The notes under the pieces are model-generated. The model saw only the letters and a program-made list of their open reading frames with translations, searched no databases and had not been told where the DNA came from. Shown in pieces: positions 1 to 8,741 of a DNA stretch of 59,789 bases. The translations under genes and the position numbers were made by a program. Source of the DNA: Gammaproteobacteria bacterium (GTDB lineage: Bacteria; Pseudomonadota; Gammaproteobacteria; JASBUN01); the NCBI GenBank assembly GCA_030147845.1, contig JASBUN010000032.1, positions 1 through 59,789 of the forward strand, written 5' to 3'. Each line of letters begins with the position of its first letter. Position 1 is the first letter of the stretch.

Positions 1-720
1 GCGAGCGGCATCCATCCCGACCAACTCGATGCCCGTATCGAGTCGTCGCGGGCGCTGGGCTTGCGCGCCTTCAAGATGAAAATCGGTTTCGGCGCCGAGC
101 GTGACATGCCGGCGGTGCAACGCTTGCTGGCGCTACGGGGCGACGGCGATGTCGTGATGTTGGACGCCAACCAGGCATGGGATTTGGGTGGCGCGCGCGC
201 TATGCTGCAAAAACTGGAGGATCCGGGCTTTGCCTGGCTGGAGGAGCCCATGGCCGCCGACCGGCCGTGGTCCGAATGGCGCGAGCTGGCGCAGCACGCC
301 GCCGTTCCGCTCGCCGGTGGCGAGAATCTGCGCGGGCAGGACGCCTTCGATGCCGCCTTGGCGTCGGCGGCGCTGGCGGTGTTGCAGCCGGACATGTGCA
401 AGTGGGGCGGATTCAGCGGTTGCCTGCCGGTGGCGCGTAAGGTCATCGCCGCGGGCCGGCGCTATTGCCCGCATTTTCTCGGCGCCGGCATCGGTTTGAT
501 GGCCTCGGCACAGTTGCTGGCCGCAGCCGGCGGCGACGGACTGCTTGAGGTCGACGTCAATCCGAATCCGCTGCGCAATACACTGGCGCAACCGGCGCCG
601 CCGATCGTCGATGGATACTTCCGCTTCACTGATGCGCCGGGTTTGGGGGTGCAGCCGGACTTGCGCGCGAGCGCGCCGTGGCAGGTGCTGCACATCGAGT
701 GTCGCGCCGGTAGGTGTTGA
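1..720 (+). CDS. Mandelate racemase/enolase superfamily enzyme, C-terminal part
   Basis: The gene runs in from the left edge; 239 residues are visible and the start is missing. It reads as the barrel domain of an enolase-superfamily acid-sugar dehydratase or racemase. Seen: a KMK base motif near residue 25 (FKMKIGFG), the metal ligand aspartate in LDANQAW, the glutamates of WLEEP and GGEN, and a late histidine in CPHFLGAGIG, the order expected for the mandelate racemase subgroup. Such enzymes take a proton from the carbon next to a carboxylate with Mg2+ in the cytoplasm. It ends 37 bases before an operator-like palindrome and 190 bases before a thiamine-diphosphate enzyme gene on the same strand, so it probably belongs to the same organic-acid cluster. 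Substrate cannot be read from the sequence. Confidence 0.85.
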   Translation, partial: ASGIHPDQLDARIESSRALGLRAFKMKIGFGAERDMPAVQRLLALRGDGDVVMLDANQAWDLGGARAMLQKLEDPGFAWLEEPMAADRPWSEWRELAQHAAVPLAGGENLRGQDAFDAALASAALAVLQPDMCKWGGFSGCLPVARKVIAAGRRYCPHFLGAGIGLMASAQLLAAAGGDGLLEVDVNPNPLRNTLAQPAPPIVDGYFRFTDAPGLGVQPDLRASAPWQVLHIECRAGRC

Positions 721-756
721 GCGCGCTTTTTCAGCCCCAGAAGTTATCTATAAGAG

Positions 757-775
757 CTATATGATATAGTTGATT
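757..775. promoter_or_regulatory. Operator-like palindrome, predicted GntR/UTRA site 1
   Basis: CTATATGATATAG (757-769) is a perfect 6-base inverted repeat around one central base. The 14 bases TGATATAGTTGATT (762-775) recur exactly at 11602-11615, in front of the GntR regulator and the Ldh2-type dehydrogenase. The site lies about 135 bases upstream of the thiamine-diphosphate enzyme start. Binding by the GntR protein encoded at 10762-11511 is inferred from the shared motif and context. Confidence 0.55.
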
Positions 776-909
776 TCGTTCGGCGGCGGTTCTAGTATCG
801 TAGCCATATTCGAATAACGTCGAGCGCGGCGCGCCGGTGCGGTCGGAATCGTGCATCGCGTGCGCGTGACGTCATCTATCGTCCATACCGAGTCCAAGGA
901 GACTGCCAC

Positions 910-2562
910 ATGGCTGCCGAGCCGTCGCCAACTTCCGCCGCGCCCGCCCTTCGGGTCGCCGACAGTATCGCCCGCACCCTCAAGGCCTATGGCGTTCGCT
1001 ACGCCTTCGGCATCCCCGGTAATGACGTGCTGGAGACCATACGCGCCTGCGAAGAGAACGACATTGAATTCGTGTTGGCGAAATCCGAACCATCAGCGGC
1101 GTTTATGGCCGATGCCGTCTATCAACTCACCAATGCCCCCGCCGCATTGATCCCGGCGCTCGGGCCCGGGCTCACCAACGCCGTCTCCGGCATCGCCGGA
1201 GCCTGGATGGAACGCTCGGCGATGATTGTGTTGTCCGGCGAAATGGCCTCCAACCGACTGGGCGTGTACAACCATCAGGTCTGCGACCACGTCGCTTTGG
1301 TCACCCCGGTAACTAAATATGCGGCCAGCTTGAACGCCGAACGCCCGGCGCAACAAGTGGCCAAGGCGCTCGATATTGCGCTCGAATATCCGCCCGGTCC
1401 GGTGCTGATGAATGTCTCCGCCGACCTCAACCGTCAGGCGGCGCCGGAAGAAGAAACGCTGCAGCCGGCGCAGGTGCTGCCGACCTTGTTGGCGCCGCAG
1501 CAGATCGCCGACATCGTGCATATGCTGGAGCGGGCGCAACGGCCCGTGCTGCTGGCCGGTCGCGGTACCTTGCAGCGCGGCGCCGCCGCGGCCTTGCGCG
1601 CATTCGTCGAGCATTGGCATATCCCGGTGCTGACCACCTACAAGGCCAAAGGCGTGATCGATGAGACCACGGACGCCAGTTTGTCGGCGGTCGGTCTGAG
1701 CCCGGTAGTCGACGCCTGCGTGCAAAAAGTGTTGGACCGCGCGGATTGCGTCGTACAGGTGGGTTTTGATCCCATCGAACTGCGCGATGCATGGTTGAAC
1801 GCCTGGCCGGAGTCGCGCGCCTGCGTGACCATCGACTGGTCGCGGCATAATCACCGCATCTTCCCGGTCGGCATTCAGGCAATCGGTGATGTGCCCGGCA
1901 TACTCGATCAAATCCGTTCGACTACGCCGCTCGCGCGTGCATTGTGGGCGCAAGAGGAGACCGGCGCGCTGAAACAGGAGCTGCGCGAAATCACGCGCGC
2001 GCGTGATGATGCCAAGGGCATTAGCCCGGCGGCATTGTTTGCGAGCGTCAGCGCGCAGGCGACGCCGGATTGGCTTATGACCGTCGACGTCGGCGCGCAT
2101 CGTATTTTGGCCAATCACGTCATTCGTTGCACCGAGCCCGGCCAGTTGCTGCAATCCAACGGCCTCGGCTGTATGGGTTACGCAGTACCGTCGGCGATCG
2201 CCGCGCAGATCGTACATCCAGAGAAAACCGTGGTCGCCATGCTGGGTGACGGCTGCATGCTCATGACGCAAGGTGAGTTGGCGCTGGCAGCCGAACGCGA
2301 TTTGCCGCTGGTGGTGGTGGTGCTGAACGACTGTAGTCTCAGCCTGATCAAACTCAAACAAAGCAAAATGAAAATGGCCGCGCGCGCGGTGGATTTTGTC
2401 TCGCCGCGCTTCGATCGTATTGCCGAAGGCTTTGGCGCGCGCGGTGTGCGGGTCGACAACATCGAGCAGTTCGATGCCGCGCTGCGCGAGGCGGTGGCAT
2501 CAAGAAAATTCACGCTCATCGATGCGCAGGTCGACCCGAGCGAATACTGGCAAGAGATGTAA
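910..2562 (+). CDS. Thiamine-diphosphate-dependent enzyme, acetolactate synthase-like
   Basis: A 550-residue protein with the three-domain layout of the acetolactate synthase/2-oxoacid decarboxylase family. Seen: an N-terminal pyrimidine-binding domain with YAFGIPGND and the proton-relay glutamate in AKSEPSAAFMADA (about residue 60), a central domain with VLLAGRGT, and a C-terminal cofactor motif starting LGDGCM and closing with an asparagine about 30 residues later. The start ATG follows AAGGAG at a normal distance. Such enzymes cleave or join 2-oxoacids. It lacks the typical N-terminal sequence of sulfoacetaldehyde acetyltransferase, so Xsc is not supported. Given its neighbours it could decarboxylate the 2-oxoacid made by the dehydrogenases in this cluster, but the substrate is unknown. 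It probably starts the operon that continues through the UxaA-like pair. Confidence 0.85.
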   Translation: MAAEPSPTSAAPALRVADSIARTLKAYGVRYAFGIPGNDVLETIRACEENDIEFVLAKSEPSAAFMADAVYQLTNAPAALIPALGPGLTNAVSGIAGAWMERSAMIVLSGEMASNRLGVYNHQVCDHVALVTPVTKYAASLNAERPAQQVAKALDIALEYPPGPVLMNVSADLNRQAAPEEETLQPAQVLPTLLAPQQIADIVHMLERAQRPVLLAGRGTLQRGAAAALRAFVEHWHIPVLTTYKAKGVIDETTDASLSAVGLSPVVDACVQKVLDRADCVVQVGFDPIELRDAWLNAWPESRACVTIDWSRHNHRIFPVGIQAIGDVPGILDQIRSTTPLARALWAQEETGALKQELREITRARDDAKGISPAALFASVSAQATPDWLMTVDVGAHRILANHVIRCTEPGQLLQSNGLGCMGYAVPSAIAAQIVHPEKTVVAMLGDGCMLMTQGELALAAERDLPLVVVVLNDCSLSLIKLKQSKMKMAARAVDFVSPRFDRIAEGFGARGVRVDNIEQFDAALREAVASRKFTLIDAQVDPSEYWQEM

Positions 2563-2660
2563 CGGCCGCGATTAGCATGCGCGCGCCGGCGCATGTCGAC
2601 CAGCGGCCGTCCGGTTTAGCCGTCAGTCTTGCGCTGACGATCGAGAGGCGAGGAAATGCG

Positions 2661-2918
2661 ATGAATGCACCGTTGCAGGGCCGTACGCATATTCGCTTGA
2701 GCGATGCCGACAACGTCACCACCCTGCTCGATGATGGCATCGACGCGGATGTACTGGCCGATGGCACGGCCATTGATGTCGGCATACCGTTTGGGCATAA
2801 GGTGGCGATCCGTGCCATCGCCGCCGGCGAAACCGTGCGCAAATACGGCGTTGTTATTGGGACGGCGACTCAGCCGATTCGCCTCGGCGAACATGTTCAC
2901 GTGCACAATTGCCGCTGA
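2661..2918 (+). CDS. SAF-domain small subunit, UxaA N-terminal/SuyA-like
   Basis: An 85-residue protein that is one SAF domain, equivalent to the N-terminal domain of altronate dehydratase UxaA and to the small subunit SuyA of 3-sulfolactate sulfo-lyase. Seen: IPFGHKVAIRAIAAGETVRK, then YGVVIGTAT and the closing GEHVHVHN. The ATG was chosen because GAGGAAATGCG precedes it; upstream in-frame codons lack a ribosome site. It ends 9 bases before the large subunit gene, so the two are almost certainly cotranscribed and form one enzyme. Split small and large subunits are typical of SuyAB and of several uncharacterised UxaA-type lyases, whereas E. coli UxaA is a single chain. The choice between them is open. 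Confidence 0.85.
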   Translation: MNAPLQGRTHIRLSDADNVTTLLDDGIDADVLADGTAIDVGIPFGHKVAIRAIAAGETVRKYGVVIGTATQPIRLGEHVHVHNCR

Positions 2919-2927
2919 TAGCCGCGC

Positions 2928-4100
2928 ATGGGACTTGACGCAATGCAACCTACCTTCAACGGATTTCCACGTACCAACGGGCGCTTCGGTATCCGCAATC
3001 ACGTGCTGGTCTTGTCGACCGTGGCACTGACCAATCGCCTGGCCGAATTGATCGCCGCCGCCGTGCCCGAAAGCCTGCCGGTGTTGGGCGAATTCATGCG
3101 CGGTCTACGCGGCCCCGACGCCGGCGTGCAACAGACGGTGCTCGACGGCATCGTGCGTCATGCGAACGTCGGTGGCGCACTGCTGTTAGCGCATGACGAA
3201 GTGGCTGCCGAGGCGCTACGAGCGCGCTACGCCGAGCTCGGCAAACCGCTGGCGGTGCAAGCCTTCATGGATGCGAACGGAATTCAAGACGCCATCGAAC
3301 GCGGCCGCCATGCCTTGCAGCAGGTTTACCGGCAGACCGAGCAAGTCTCGCGCGTGCAAGCGCCGCTGGGCGCGTTGACGGTAGCCTTGGAGTGCGGTGG
3401 TTCCGATGCAACCAGCGGCTTATGCGCCAACCCGACCATTGGTCGCTTTGTCGATCGACTCATCGCTGCGGGCGGCAGCGCCATCGTTTCAGAGACGGCG
3501 GAATTTATCGGCGCCGAGCACGTCATTCGCGCGCGCGCTGAGACCGATGCCATCGCCGAGGCGATCCTGGCGCGTTTGGCCGCTCGAGAAGACATGATGA
3601 AGGCCGATGGCGCGGACTATCGCGGCGTCAATCCGACCGCAGAAAATATTGCCGCCGGTCTAACCACATTAGTGGAAAAAAGCATGGGTGCGGTGGCCAA
3701 AACCGGCAGCACGCCGTTTCGCGGCTGCCTTGGCTTCGCCGAATCGCCCGCGACCACGGGCCTGCATTTCATGGACACACCGTTCTTCTCACCGATGTCG
3801 ATTACCGGCATGGTGGCTGCCGGCGCGCAACTGACCCTGTTCGGTATCGGTGTATTCAATCCCTCCGGAAATCCACTCGCGCCGACGCTCAAAGTGTGTG
3901 GTAACCCGCACACCGTCGAGGTATGGAACGATGCGGTCGATCTCGACGTCAGCGCGTTGGTGCGCGGCGAGACCGACCTCGAGCAGACCGGCTTGCGCCT
4001 GGGCGAGATGGTGATCGCGGTGGCCGGTGGCGTGCGCACCAAGACCGAACGTTGGCGCGAAGGGCAAGTGATGTTTCCGAAAACGACCGCGCCGCTTTGA
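2928..4100 (+). CDS. UxaA C-terminal family lyase large subunit, SuyB-like
   Basis: A 390-residue protein covering the UxaA C-terminal catalytic domain. Seen: RTNGRFGIRNHVLVLSTV at the N-terminus, ALECGGSDATSGLCANP in the middle, SETAEFIGAEH, and a C-terminal LKVCGNPHTVEVWNDAVDL. The conserved cysteines in ECGGSD, GLCANP and KVCGNP are candidate metal ligands. The family eliminates water, or in SuyAB sulfite, from 2,3-substituted carboxylic acids in the cytoplasm. Length matches SuyB-type subunits (about 390). An ATG five codons further in (2943) is an equally possible start. The next gene begins 2 bases after its stop, indicating tight coupling. If this is SuyB, 3-sulfolactate would give pyruvate and sulfite; a sugar-acid dehydratase is the main alternative. 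Confidence 0.85.
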   Translation: MGLDAMQPTFNGFPRTNGRFGIRNHVLVLSTVALTNRLAELIAAAVPESLPVLGEFMRGLRGPDAGVQQTVLDGIVRHANVGGALLLAHDEVAAEALRARYAELGKPLAVQAFMDANGIQDAIERGRHALQQVYRQTEQVSRVQAPLGALTVALECGGSDATSGLCANPTIGRFVDRLIAAGGSAIVSETAEFIGAEHVIRARAETDAIAEAILARLAAREDMMKADGADYRGVNPTAENIAAGLTTLVEKSMGAVAKTGSTPFRGCLGFAESPATTGLHFMDTPFFSPMSITGMVAAGAQLTLFGIGVFNPSGNPLAPTLKVCGNPHTVEVWNDAVDLDVSALVRGETDLEQTGLRLGEMVIAVAGGVRTKTERWREGQVMFPKTTAPL

Positions 4101-4102
4101 GT

Positions 4103-7033
4103 ATGACGTCGAACGTGGATCGGGCCGAACCGCGTGACGTCAATATAGACGAGCTTGCGCGTTGTTTGCGCGACGCGATCGAAGGCGAGGTGCGTTTTAC
4201 CGAGGCCGATCGCGCGCTCTATAGCACCGACGCGTCGAACTATAGACAGTTACCCCACGGCGTCGTCGTGCCGCGTCACGCCGGAGACGTCGAGGCGGTG
4301 CTGCGCGTCTGTCGGCGGTACCGCGTGCCGGTGCTGTCGCGCGGAGGCGGCACTTCGCAGAACGGTCAGTGCTGCAACGTCGCTGTCGTCATCGACTACT
4401 CGAAATACATGAATCAGGTGTTGGAGATCGATGCCGAACAGCGTACTGCGCGCGTGCAGCCGGGGCTGGTATGCGATGCGTTGAATGCCGCCGCGCGCCG
4501 CTATGGACTTGTGTTTGGACCCGATCCGGGTACGCATAGCCGCTGTACGCTAGGCGGCATGATCGGTAACAACTCCTGCGGTGCGCATTCGGTGGTCGCC
4601 GGCAAGACCGACGACAATGTCATCGAGTTGGAGGTGCTGACCGCCGACGGCGAACGCTTTTGGGTTGGCCCGACCGATGCGGATGCCTACCGGAAGATCG
4701 TTGCGGCGGGTGGACGCCGAGCCGAGATCTATCGACAGTTGAGCGCGCTGGCGCAACGCCACGGTGAGCTCATGCGTACGCATTTTCCGGCTATCCGCCG
4801 GCGCGTATCGGGCTACAACATCGATCAATTGCTGCCGGAAAATCAGTTCAACGTCGCGCGTGCGTTGGTTGGCTCCGAAGGCACTTGTGTAGCGATAGTG
4901 CAGGCCAGGGTACGTCTGCTGGCCGAGCCGGCGGCGCGCGTGCTGTTGGTGCTCGGCTTTGCCGATATCGGTATCGCCGCGGATGCTACGCCGCGCGTCA
5001 TGCAGCATGGACCGCTGGCGGTCGAAGGCATCGACAGCGAGATCGTGCGCGGACTTCGACGGCGCGGGTTATGCGCGGACGGCCTGTCATTGCTGCCAAA
5101 TGGCGCGGCATGGCTGTTTGCCGAGTTCGGCGCCGACGACGCCGCCGGTGCAATTGCTGCGGGGCGCGCCGCGCATAGCAGCATGCAAGCCGACGGGCGC
5201 AGTACCGGTATGGTGTTGTTTGACGACGCCGAGCGGCAACGCGCTGCTTGGAGCGTGCGCGAGACCGGTGCATCACCCAACGTTCGTGAGGGCGATGAGC
5301 CGGAAATGGTGGTGGGTTGGGAAGATGCCGCCGTCGATCCGCACCGATTAGGTGATTATCTGCGCGGCTACCAACGCCTGTTGCACAAATACGGTTACCG
5401 CTCGTCGTTGTTCGGCCATTTCGGCGACGGTTGTGTCCACGGGCGTGTCAATTTCGATTTGCGCACTCCCGGCGGTGTGCACGACTGGCGCGCGTTCCTG
5501 CATGAGGCGGCCGAACTGGTGGCCGCCCACGGTGGTTCATTGTCGGGCGAGCATGGCGATGGTCAGGCCAAGGCGGAGTTGTTACCGATCATGTACGGCG
5601 ATGAGGTCATGGCGGTATTCCGCGACTTCAAACGCATCTGGGATCCGGATGGACAAATGAATCCGCGCAAGTTGATCGATGCCTATAAGCTCGACGACAA
5701 CCTGCGCACCGGCCCCGACTACGCACCGAAGGAATTTCATACCGAGTTTTTGTTTCGCCAGGATAGCGGCAGTTTCACTCAAGCGACCGGTCGCTGTAAC
5801 GGTACTGCCAAATGTCGCGCACGCGCGCCGGGTTTGATGTGTCCGAGCTATCGAGCGACCGGCGAAGAACGTTATTCCACGCGTGGACGCGCGCGACTGT
5901 TGTTTGAGATGACGCGCGGTGAAATTCTGCATCAGCAGTGGAACAACGCTGCTATAAAAGAGGCTTTGGATTTTTGCCTGGCCTGCAAGGGCTGCAAAAA
6001 GGAGTGTCCGACCGCGGTCGATATGGCCAGTTACAAGGCCGAGTTTTTGTTTCATTATTATCAACACAATCGCCGATCACGATCGACCGCCTGGATGGCG
6101 CGCATCGGTGATTGGATCCACTTGGCTGCGCGCGTGCCGCGTCTGTCTAACTGGGTGGCGCGCGGGCGCGGCATCGGCCAAGTGTCGCGCCGGCTGGCGG
6201 GAACCGCCGCCGGCCGCTCATTCCCGGCCTTGGCGCAGCGTTCGTTCCGATCGCTATTCGTGCCCGATACGCCCGGCGCGCCCGACGCGTCCGATGCGTC
6301 CGACGCGCACACGGTGCTGCTGTGGGCAGACACGTTTAATAACCACTTCCATCCGCAGTCGACGATGGCGGCGGTAAAAGTGTTGCGCGCGGCCGGCTAT
6401 CGCGTGTTGCTACCGCCGCGTCCGCTGTGTTGCGGCCGGCCGTTATACGATGCCGGCATGCTTGATTTGGCACGCCAACGTCTGCTGCAGGTCGTCGCCG
6501 GTTTGCAGCCGTTCATTCACCGCGGCATTCCCTTGGTTGGCCTGGAGCCGGCCTGCATGTCGGTGTTTCGCGCCGAGGCATTGGATCTGCTCGGCGATCG
6601 GGCCGACGTCCGCGCGCTCGCCGAGCACAGTTTTCTGCTCAGCGAATTTCTTGAACGAGCGGGGTTTCAGCCGCGACCGGCGGCATCGGCGGATGCCATC
6701 TTGCACAGCCATTGTCACCACAAGGCGATGTTTGATGCCGGCGCCGAGCGGCGCTTGTTGACAGCCGCCGGCTATCGAGTAAGCGAACCGGAGCCCGGTT
6801 GCTGCGGCATGGCGGGCGCGTTCGGATTTTTACCGCAGACCGTGGATTTATCGGTGCGCATCGGCGAGCAAGCCTTGTTGCCGGCGGTCAGGGCCGCGGC
6901 GGCTGAGGCCTTGGTGGTCGCCAGCGGCTTCAGTTGCCGCGAACAGATTCGGCTCGGTTCCGGGCGTCAAGCGCTGCATTTGGCCGAGGTATTGGCCGGC
7001 GCGTTACCGCCGTCGGCTGCGCGCACCAATTGA
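4103..7033 (+). CDS. FAD and Fe-S 2-hydroxyacid dehydrogenase (YdiJ/GlcD-GlcF type)
   Basis: A 976-residue fusion of an FAD-binding GlcD-like module and a cysteine-rich GlcF-like module, as in YdiJ-type D-2-hydroxyacid dehydrogenases (about 1000 residues). Seen: FAD-domain signatures VVVPRHAGDVEAVLRVC and GPDPGTHSRCTLGGMIGNNS, the oxidase C-terminal signature HFGDGCVHGR and GSLSGEHGDGQAK, then cluster motifs CNGTAKCRARAPGLMCPSY and CLACKGCKKECPTAVDM, and C-terminal CCG motifs (LCCGRPLYD, GCCGMAGAF). The start 2 bases after the lyase stop was chosen over a longer frame overlapping that gene. It probably oxidises a D-2-hydroxyacid to the 2-oxoacid and passes electrons to quinone. A flavin/Fe-S dehydrogenase is reported in some sulfolactate degraders (SlcD), which fits the neighbours, but D-lactate or another hydroxyacid is possible. 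Confidence 0.88.
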   Translation: MTSNVDRAEPRDVNIDELARCLRDAIEGEVRFTEADRALYSTDASNYRQLPHGVVVPRHAGDVEAVLRVCRRYRVPVLSRGGGTSQNGQCCNVAVVIDYSKYMNQVLEIDAEQRTARVQPGLVCDALNAAARRYGLVFGPDPGTHSRCTLGGMIGNNSCGAHSVVAGKTDDNVIELEVLTADGERFWVGPTDADAYRKIVAAGGRRAEIYRQLSALAQRHGELMRTHFPAIRRRVSGYNIDQLLPENQFNVARALVGSEGTCVAIVQARVRLLAEPAARVLLVLGFADIGIAADATPRVMQHGPLAVEGIDSEIVRGLRRRGLCADGLSLLPNGAAWLFAEFGADDAAGAIAAGRAAHSSMQADGRSTGMVLFDDAERQRAAWSVRETGASPNVREGDEPEMVVGWEDAAVDPHRLGDYLRGYQRLLHKYGYRSSLFGHFGDGCVHGRVNFDLRTPGGVHDWRAFLHEAAELVAAHGGSLSGEHGDGQAKAELLPIMYGDEVMAVFRDFKRIWDPDGQMNPRKLIDAYKLDDNLRTGPDYAPKEFHTEFLFRQDSGSFTQATGRCNGTAKCRARAPGLMCPSYRATGEERYSTRGRARLLFEMTRGEILHQQWNNAAIKEALDFCLACKGCKKECPTAVDMASYKAEFLFHYYQHNRRSRSTAWMARIGDWIHLAARVPRLSNWVARGRGIGQVSRRLAGTAAGRSFPALAQRSFRSLFVPDTPGAPDASDASDAHTVLLWADTFNNHFHPQSTMAAVKVLRAAGYRVLLPPRPLCCGRPLYDAGMLDLARQRLLQVVAGLQPFIHRGIPLVGLEPACMSVFRAEALDLLGDRADVRALAEHSFLLSEFLERAGFQPRPAASADAILHSHCHHKAMFDAGAERRLLTAAGYRVSEPEPGCCGMAGAFGFLPQTVDLSVRIGEQALLPAVRAAAAEALVVASGFSCREQIRLGSGRQALHLAEVLAGALPPSAARTN

Positions 7034-7068
7034 GGGTAGTGCGGATTCGACTAAACATGCGTGATTCG

Positions 7069-7080
7069 AAGTGATATCGT
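7069..7080. promoter_or_regulatory. Operator-like motif, predicted GntR/UTRA site 2
   Basis: AAGTGATATCGT differs at one base from AAGTGATATAGT, which occurs twice before the GntR gene. It lies between the large dehydrogenase and the transporter genes, about 118 bases before the tctC-like start, where a separate promoter for the transporter operon would be expected. Function is inferred. Confidence 0.4.
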
Positions 7081-7197
7081 ATAGGTGAGTTACATATGTA
7101 CATAAGATAGATGTAAGGATGGCTTAAAAAATTCATGCGGAAAGCTTCCGCCCTTGGAAGCCAAGCCGTGAAAGTAGCATCCATAGGAGGAGGAACG

Positions 7198-8193
7198 ATG
7201 AAACTGCAACCTAGCTGGTTACGTCCCCTGGGTACCGCGATCGCAGCGAGCGCCATGTTGTTCGGTATGACCGCCGTGCAAGCCGACTACCCAAGTAAGC
7301 CTATCGAATTGGTGGCACCCTATGGGCCCGGTGGCGCATCCGATCTGGCGGCGCGCACGCTGGCGTCGGTAGCGCCGCAATACATTGGCCAGCCGGTGCT
7401 GGTGGTGAACCGTACCGGCGGTGGCGGCGTCGTCGGCTCTAATTTTGTGCACAACGCGCGCAAAGACGGTTACACCCTGCTTATGGCGCGCGTGGGGTCC
7501 GAGGCGGTCGGGCCGGCGCTCAATCCGACCATTCCGTACAAGTACAATGACTTCACCTACTTGGGGTTGTTGGAACTGAACCCGTACGTGTTCGTGGTCA
7601 AAGCGGATTCGCCTTATAAAACCTTCGGCGATCTGGTCAAGGCCATCAAGGCGCACCCCGGCAAGCTCAGTTACAGCACTTCGGGCCCAGGCACCATTCT
7701 CAATATGGGGCCGCAAATGTTGTTCGATATCCTCGGTCTACCGACGAATGCCGCCACCATGGTGCCGTATAAAGGCGGCGGCGGCGCGGCCACGGCATTG
7801 TTGGGCGGCCATGTCGATTTTCTCGGCGTCAACTTGGCCACCGTACTGAGCAACGTGCAGGCCGGCAAACTGCGTGCATTGGCGGTGACGACGCCGCAGC
7901 GCTACGAGGGCTTGCCCAAGGTTCCCACCGTTCGTGAGCTTGGCTATCCCAAACTCGAAACCATTATCGGTTGGAGTGCCCTGTACGGACCACCGAACTT
8001 GCCGAAGAATGTCGTCCACAAATGGACCACTGCGCTTAAAAAGATTGCCAAGGACAAGACTTGGAACGGTTTGGAGACCAAGTTGGGTTCGGTGCCGTAT
8101 ATCAGGTCACCGGAGCAGACCTCGACGTTCGTCGATAATCAATTCAATAGCTACCACGCACTCGGTAAAAAATTGGGGCTGATCGTTCATTAA
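7198..8193 (+). CDS. Tripartite tricarboxylate transporter, solute-binding protein (TctC/Bug)
   Basis: A 331-residue periplasmic binding protein of the TctC/Bug family that captures a carboxylate and hands it to the TctAB membrane pair. Seen: an N-terminal signal peptide with a hydrophobic run ending MTAVQADYPSKPIEL, the family opening VAPYGPGGASDLAARTLA, and NRTGGGGVVGSNFV. The ATG at 7198 was taken because AGGAGGAACG stands directly before it; the longer in-frame extension lacks such a site and would bury the signal peptide. The tctB- and tctA-like genes follow on the same strand. A perfect intercistronic hairpin just after the stop may raise the level of this subunit over the membrane subunits. 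Transported substrate unknown; the surrounding enzymes point to a 2-hydroxyacid or sulfonated acid. Confidence 0.92.
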   Translation: MKLQPSWLRPLGTAIAASAMLFGMTAVQADYPSKPIELVAPYGPGGASDLAARTLASVAPQYIGQPVLVVNRTGGGGVVGSNFVHNARKDGYTLLMARVGSEAVGPALNPTIPYKYNDFTYLGLLELNPYVFVVKADSPYKTFGDLVKAIKAHPGKLSYSTSGPGTILNMGPQMLFDILGLPTNAATMVPYKGGGGAATALLGGHVDFLGVNLATVLSNVQAGKLRALAVTTPQRYEGLPKVPTVRELGYPKLETIIGWSALYGPPNLPKNVVHKWTTALKKIAKDKTWNGLETKLGSVPYIRSPEQTSTFVDNQFNSYHALGKKLGLIVH

Positions 8194-8200
8194 CCAGTAT

Positions 8201-8232
8201 GCGTAACCGCCGGCGTTGGTCGGCGGTTACGC
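8201..8232 (+). terminator. Intercistronic hairpin between tctC- and tctB-like genes
   Basis: GCGTAACCGCC (8201-8211) and GGCGGTTACGC (8222-8232) form a perfect 11-base stem with a 10-base loop, 8 bases after the binding-protein stop. There is no run of T after it, so it is more likely a partial terminator or an mRNA-stabilising structure than a full terminator. Confidence 0.6.
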
Positions 8233-8245
8233 GTTCGGACTTGGT

Positions 8246-8731
8246 ATGAAATCCGTCATTTTAGGTAGCATTCTGCTGCTTGTGTTTGGTGTCGTGCTGT
8301 TCGTTGCCATACCGAACGGTATCTGGATACCAAGCCGCCTGCCGGACGGTGCGATCTCGCCGGCGGCATGGCCGCGGGTGGTCACGATCGGCCTCATGTT
8401 CTTGGGTGCCGTGCTAATCGTTCAAGGATTGAAACAACGCAAAGTAAGCCCGGCACCCACGCCGGTGCCGCCGGCAGCCGACGATCTGCCTGGACCGGTC
8501 GCGCGACTTAAGATCGTTGCCGCGGTGGCGCTATTGGCGCTGTATGCCTGGGGCCTGCACGTGATCGGTATCGTGCTCAGTTCGGCGTTGGCCTTTTTCC
8601 TGTTTGCGCTGCTCTATGGCGAGCGGCGTCTGACCATACTCCTGCCGGTGGCCGTGTTGCTGCCGGTCGGGCTGTATTATTTCTTCACTCAGGTGGCGCA
8701 TATACCGATGCCCACCGGCATTTTCGGATAA
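8246..8731 (+). CDS. Tripartite tricarboxylate transporter, small membrane subunit (TctB)
   Basis: A 161-residue membrane protein with about four hydrophobic segments, the size and layout of TctB. Seen: a first segment starting MKSVILGSILLLVFG, the region PAAWPRVVTIGLMFLGA, a hydrophilic proline-rich linker (SPAPTPVPPAADDLPG) and two C-terminal segments. The ATG at 8246 begins directly with the first membrane segment; an upstream TTG in frame would start inside the intercistronic hairpin and is rejected. It ends 10 bases before the TctA-like gene. It works with the binding protein and TctA to import an organic acid with ions across the inner membrane. Sequence conservation in this family is low, so the call leans on position and topology. 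Confidence 0.88.
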   Translation: MKSVILGSILLLVFGVVLFVAIPNGIWIPSRLPDGAISPAAWPRVVTIGLMFLGAVLIVQGLKQRKVSPAPTPVPPAADDLPGPVARLKIVAAVALLALYAWGLHVIGIVLSSALAFFLFALLYGERRLTILLPVAVLLPVGLYYFFTQVAHIPMPTGIFG

Positions 8732-8741
8732 CAGGCGCGCC

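Noticed and set aside
1093..2361. Long leftward open frame of 422 codons opposite the thiamine-diphosphate enzyme gene
   Set aside because: It is a GC-driven shadow; the plus-strand frame has clear family motifs and a ribosome site, the minus frame has neither.
910..2562. Sulfoacetaldehyde acetyltransferase (Xsc) as identity of the thiamine enzyme
   Set aside because: Xsc is longer (about 590 residues) and has a different N-terminal active-site region; only the general family can be claimed.
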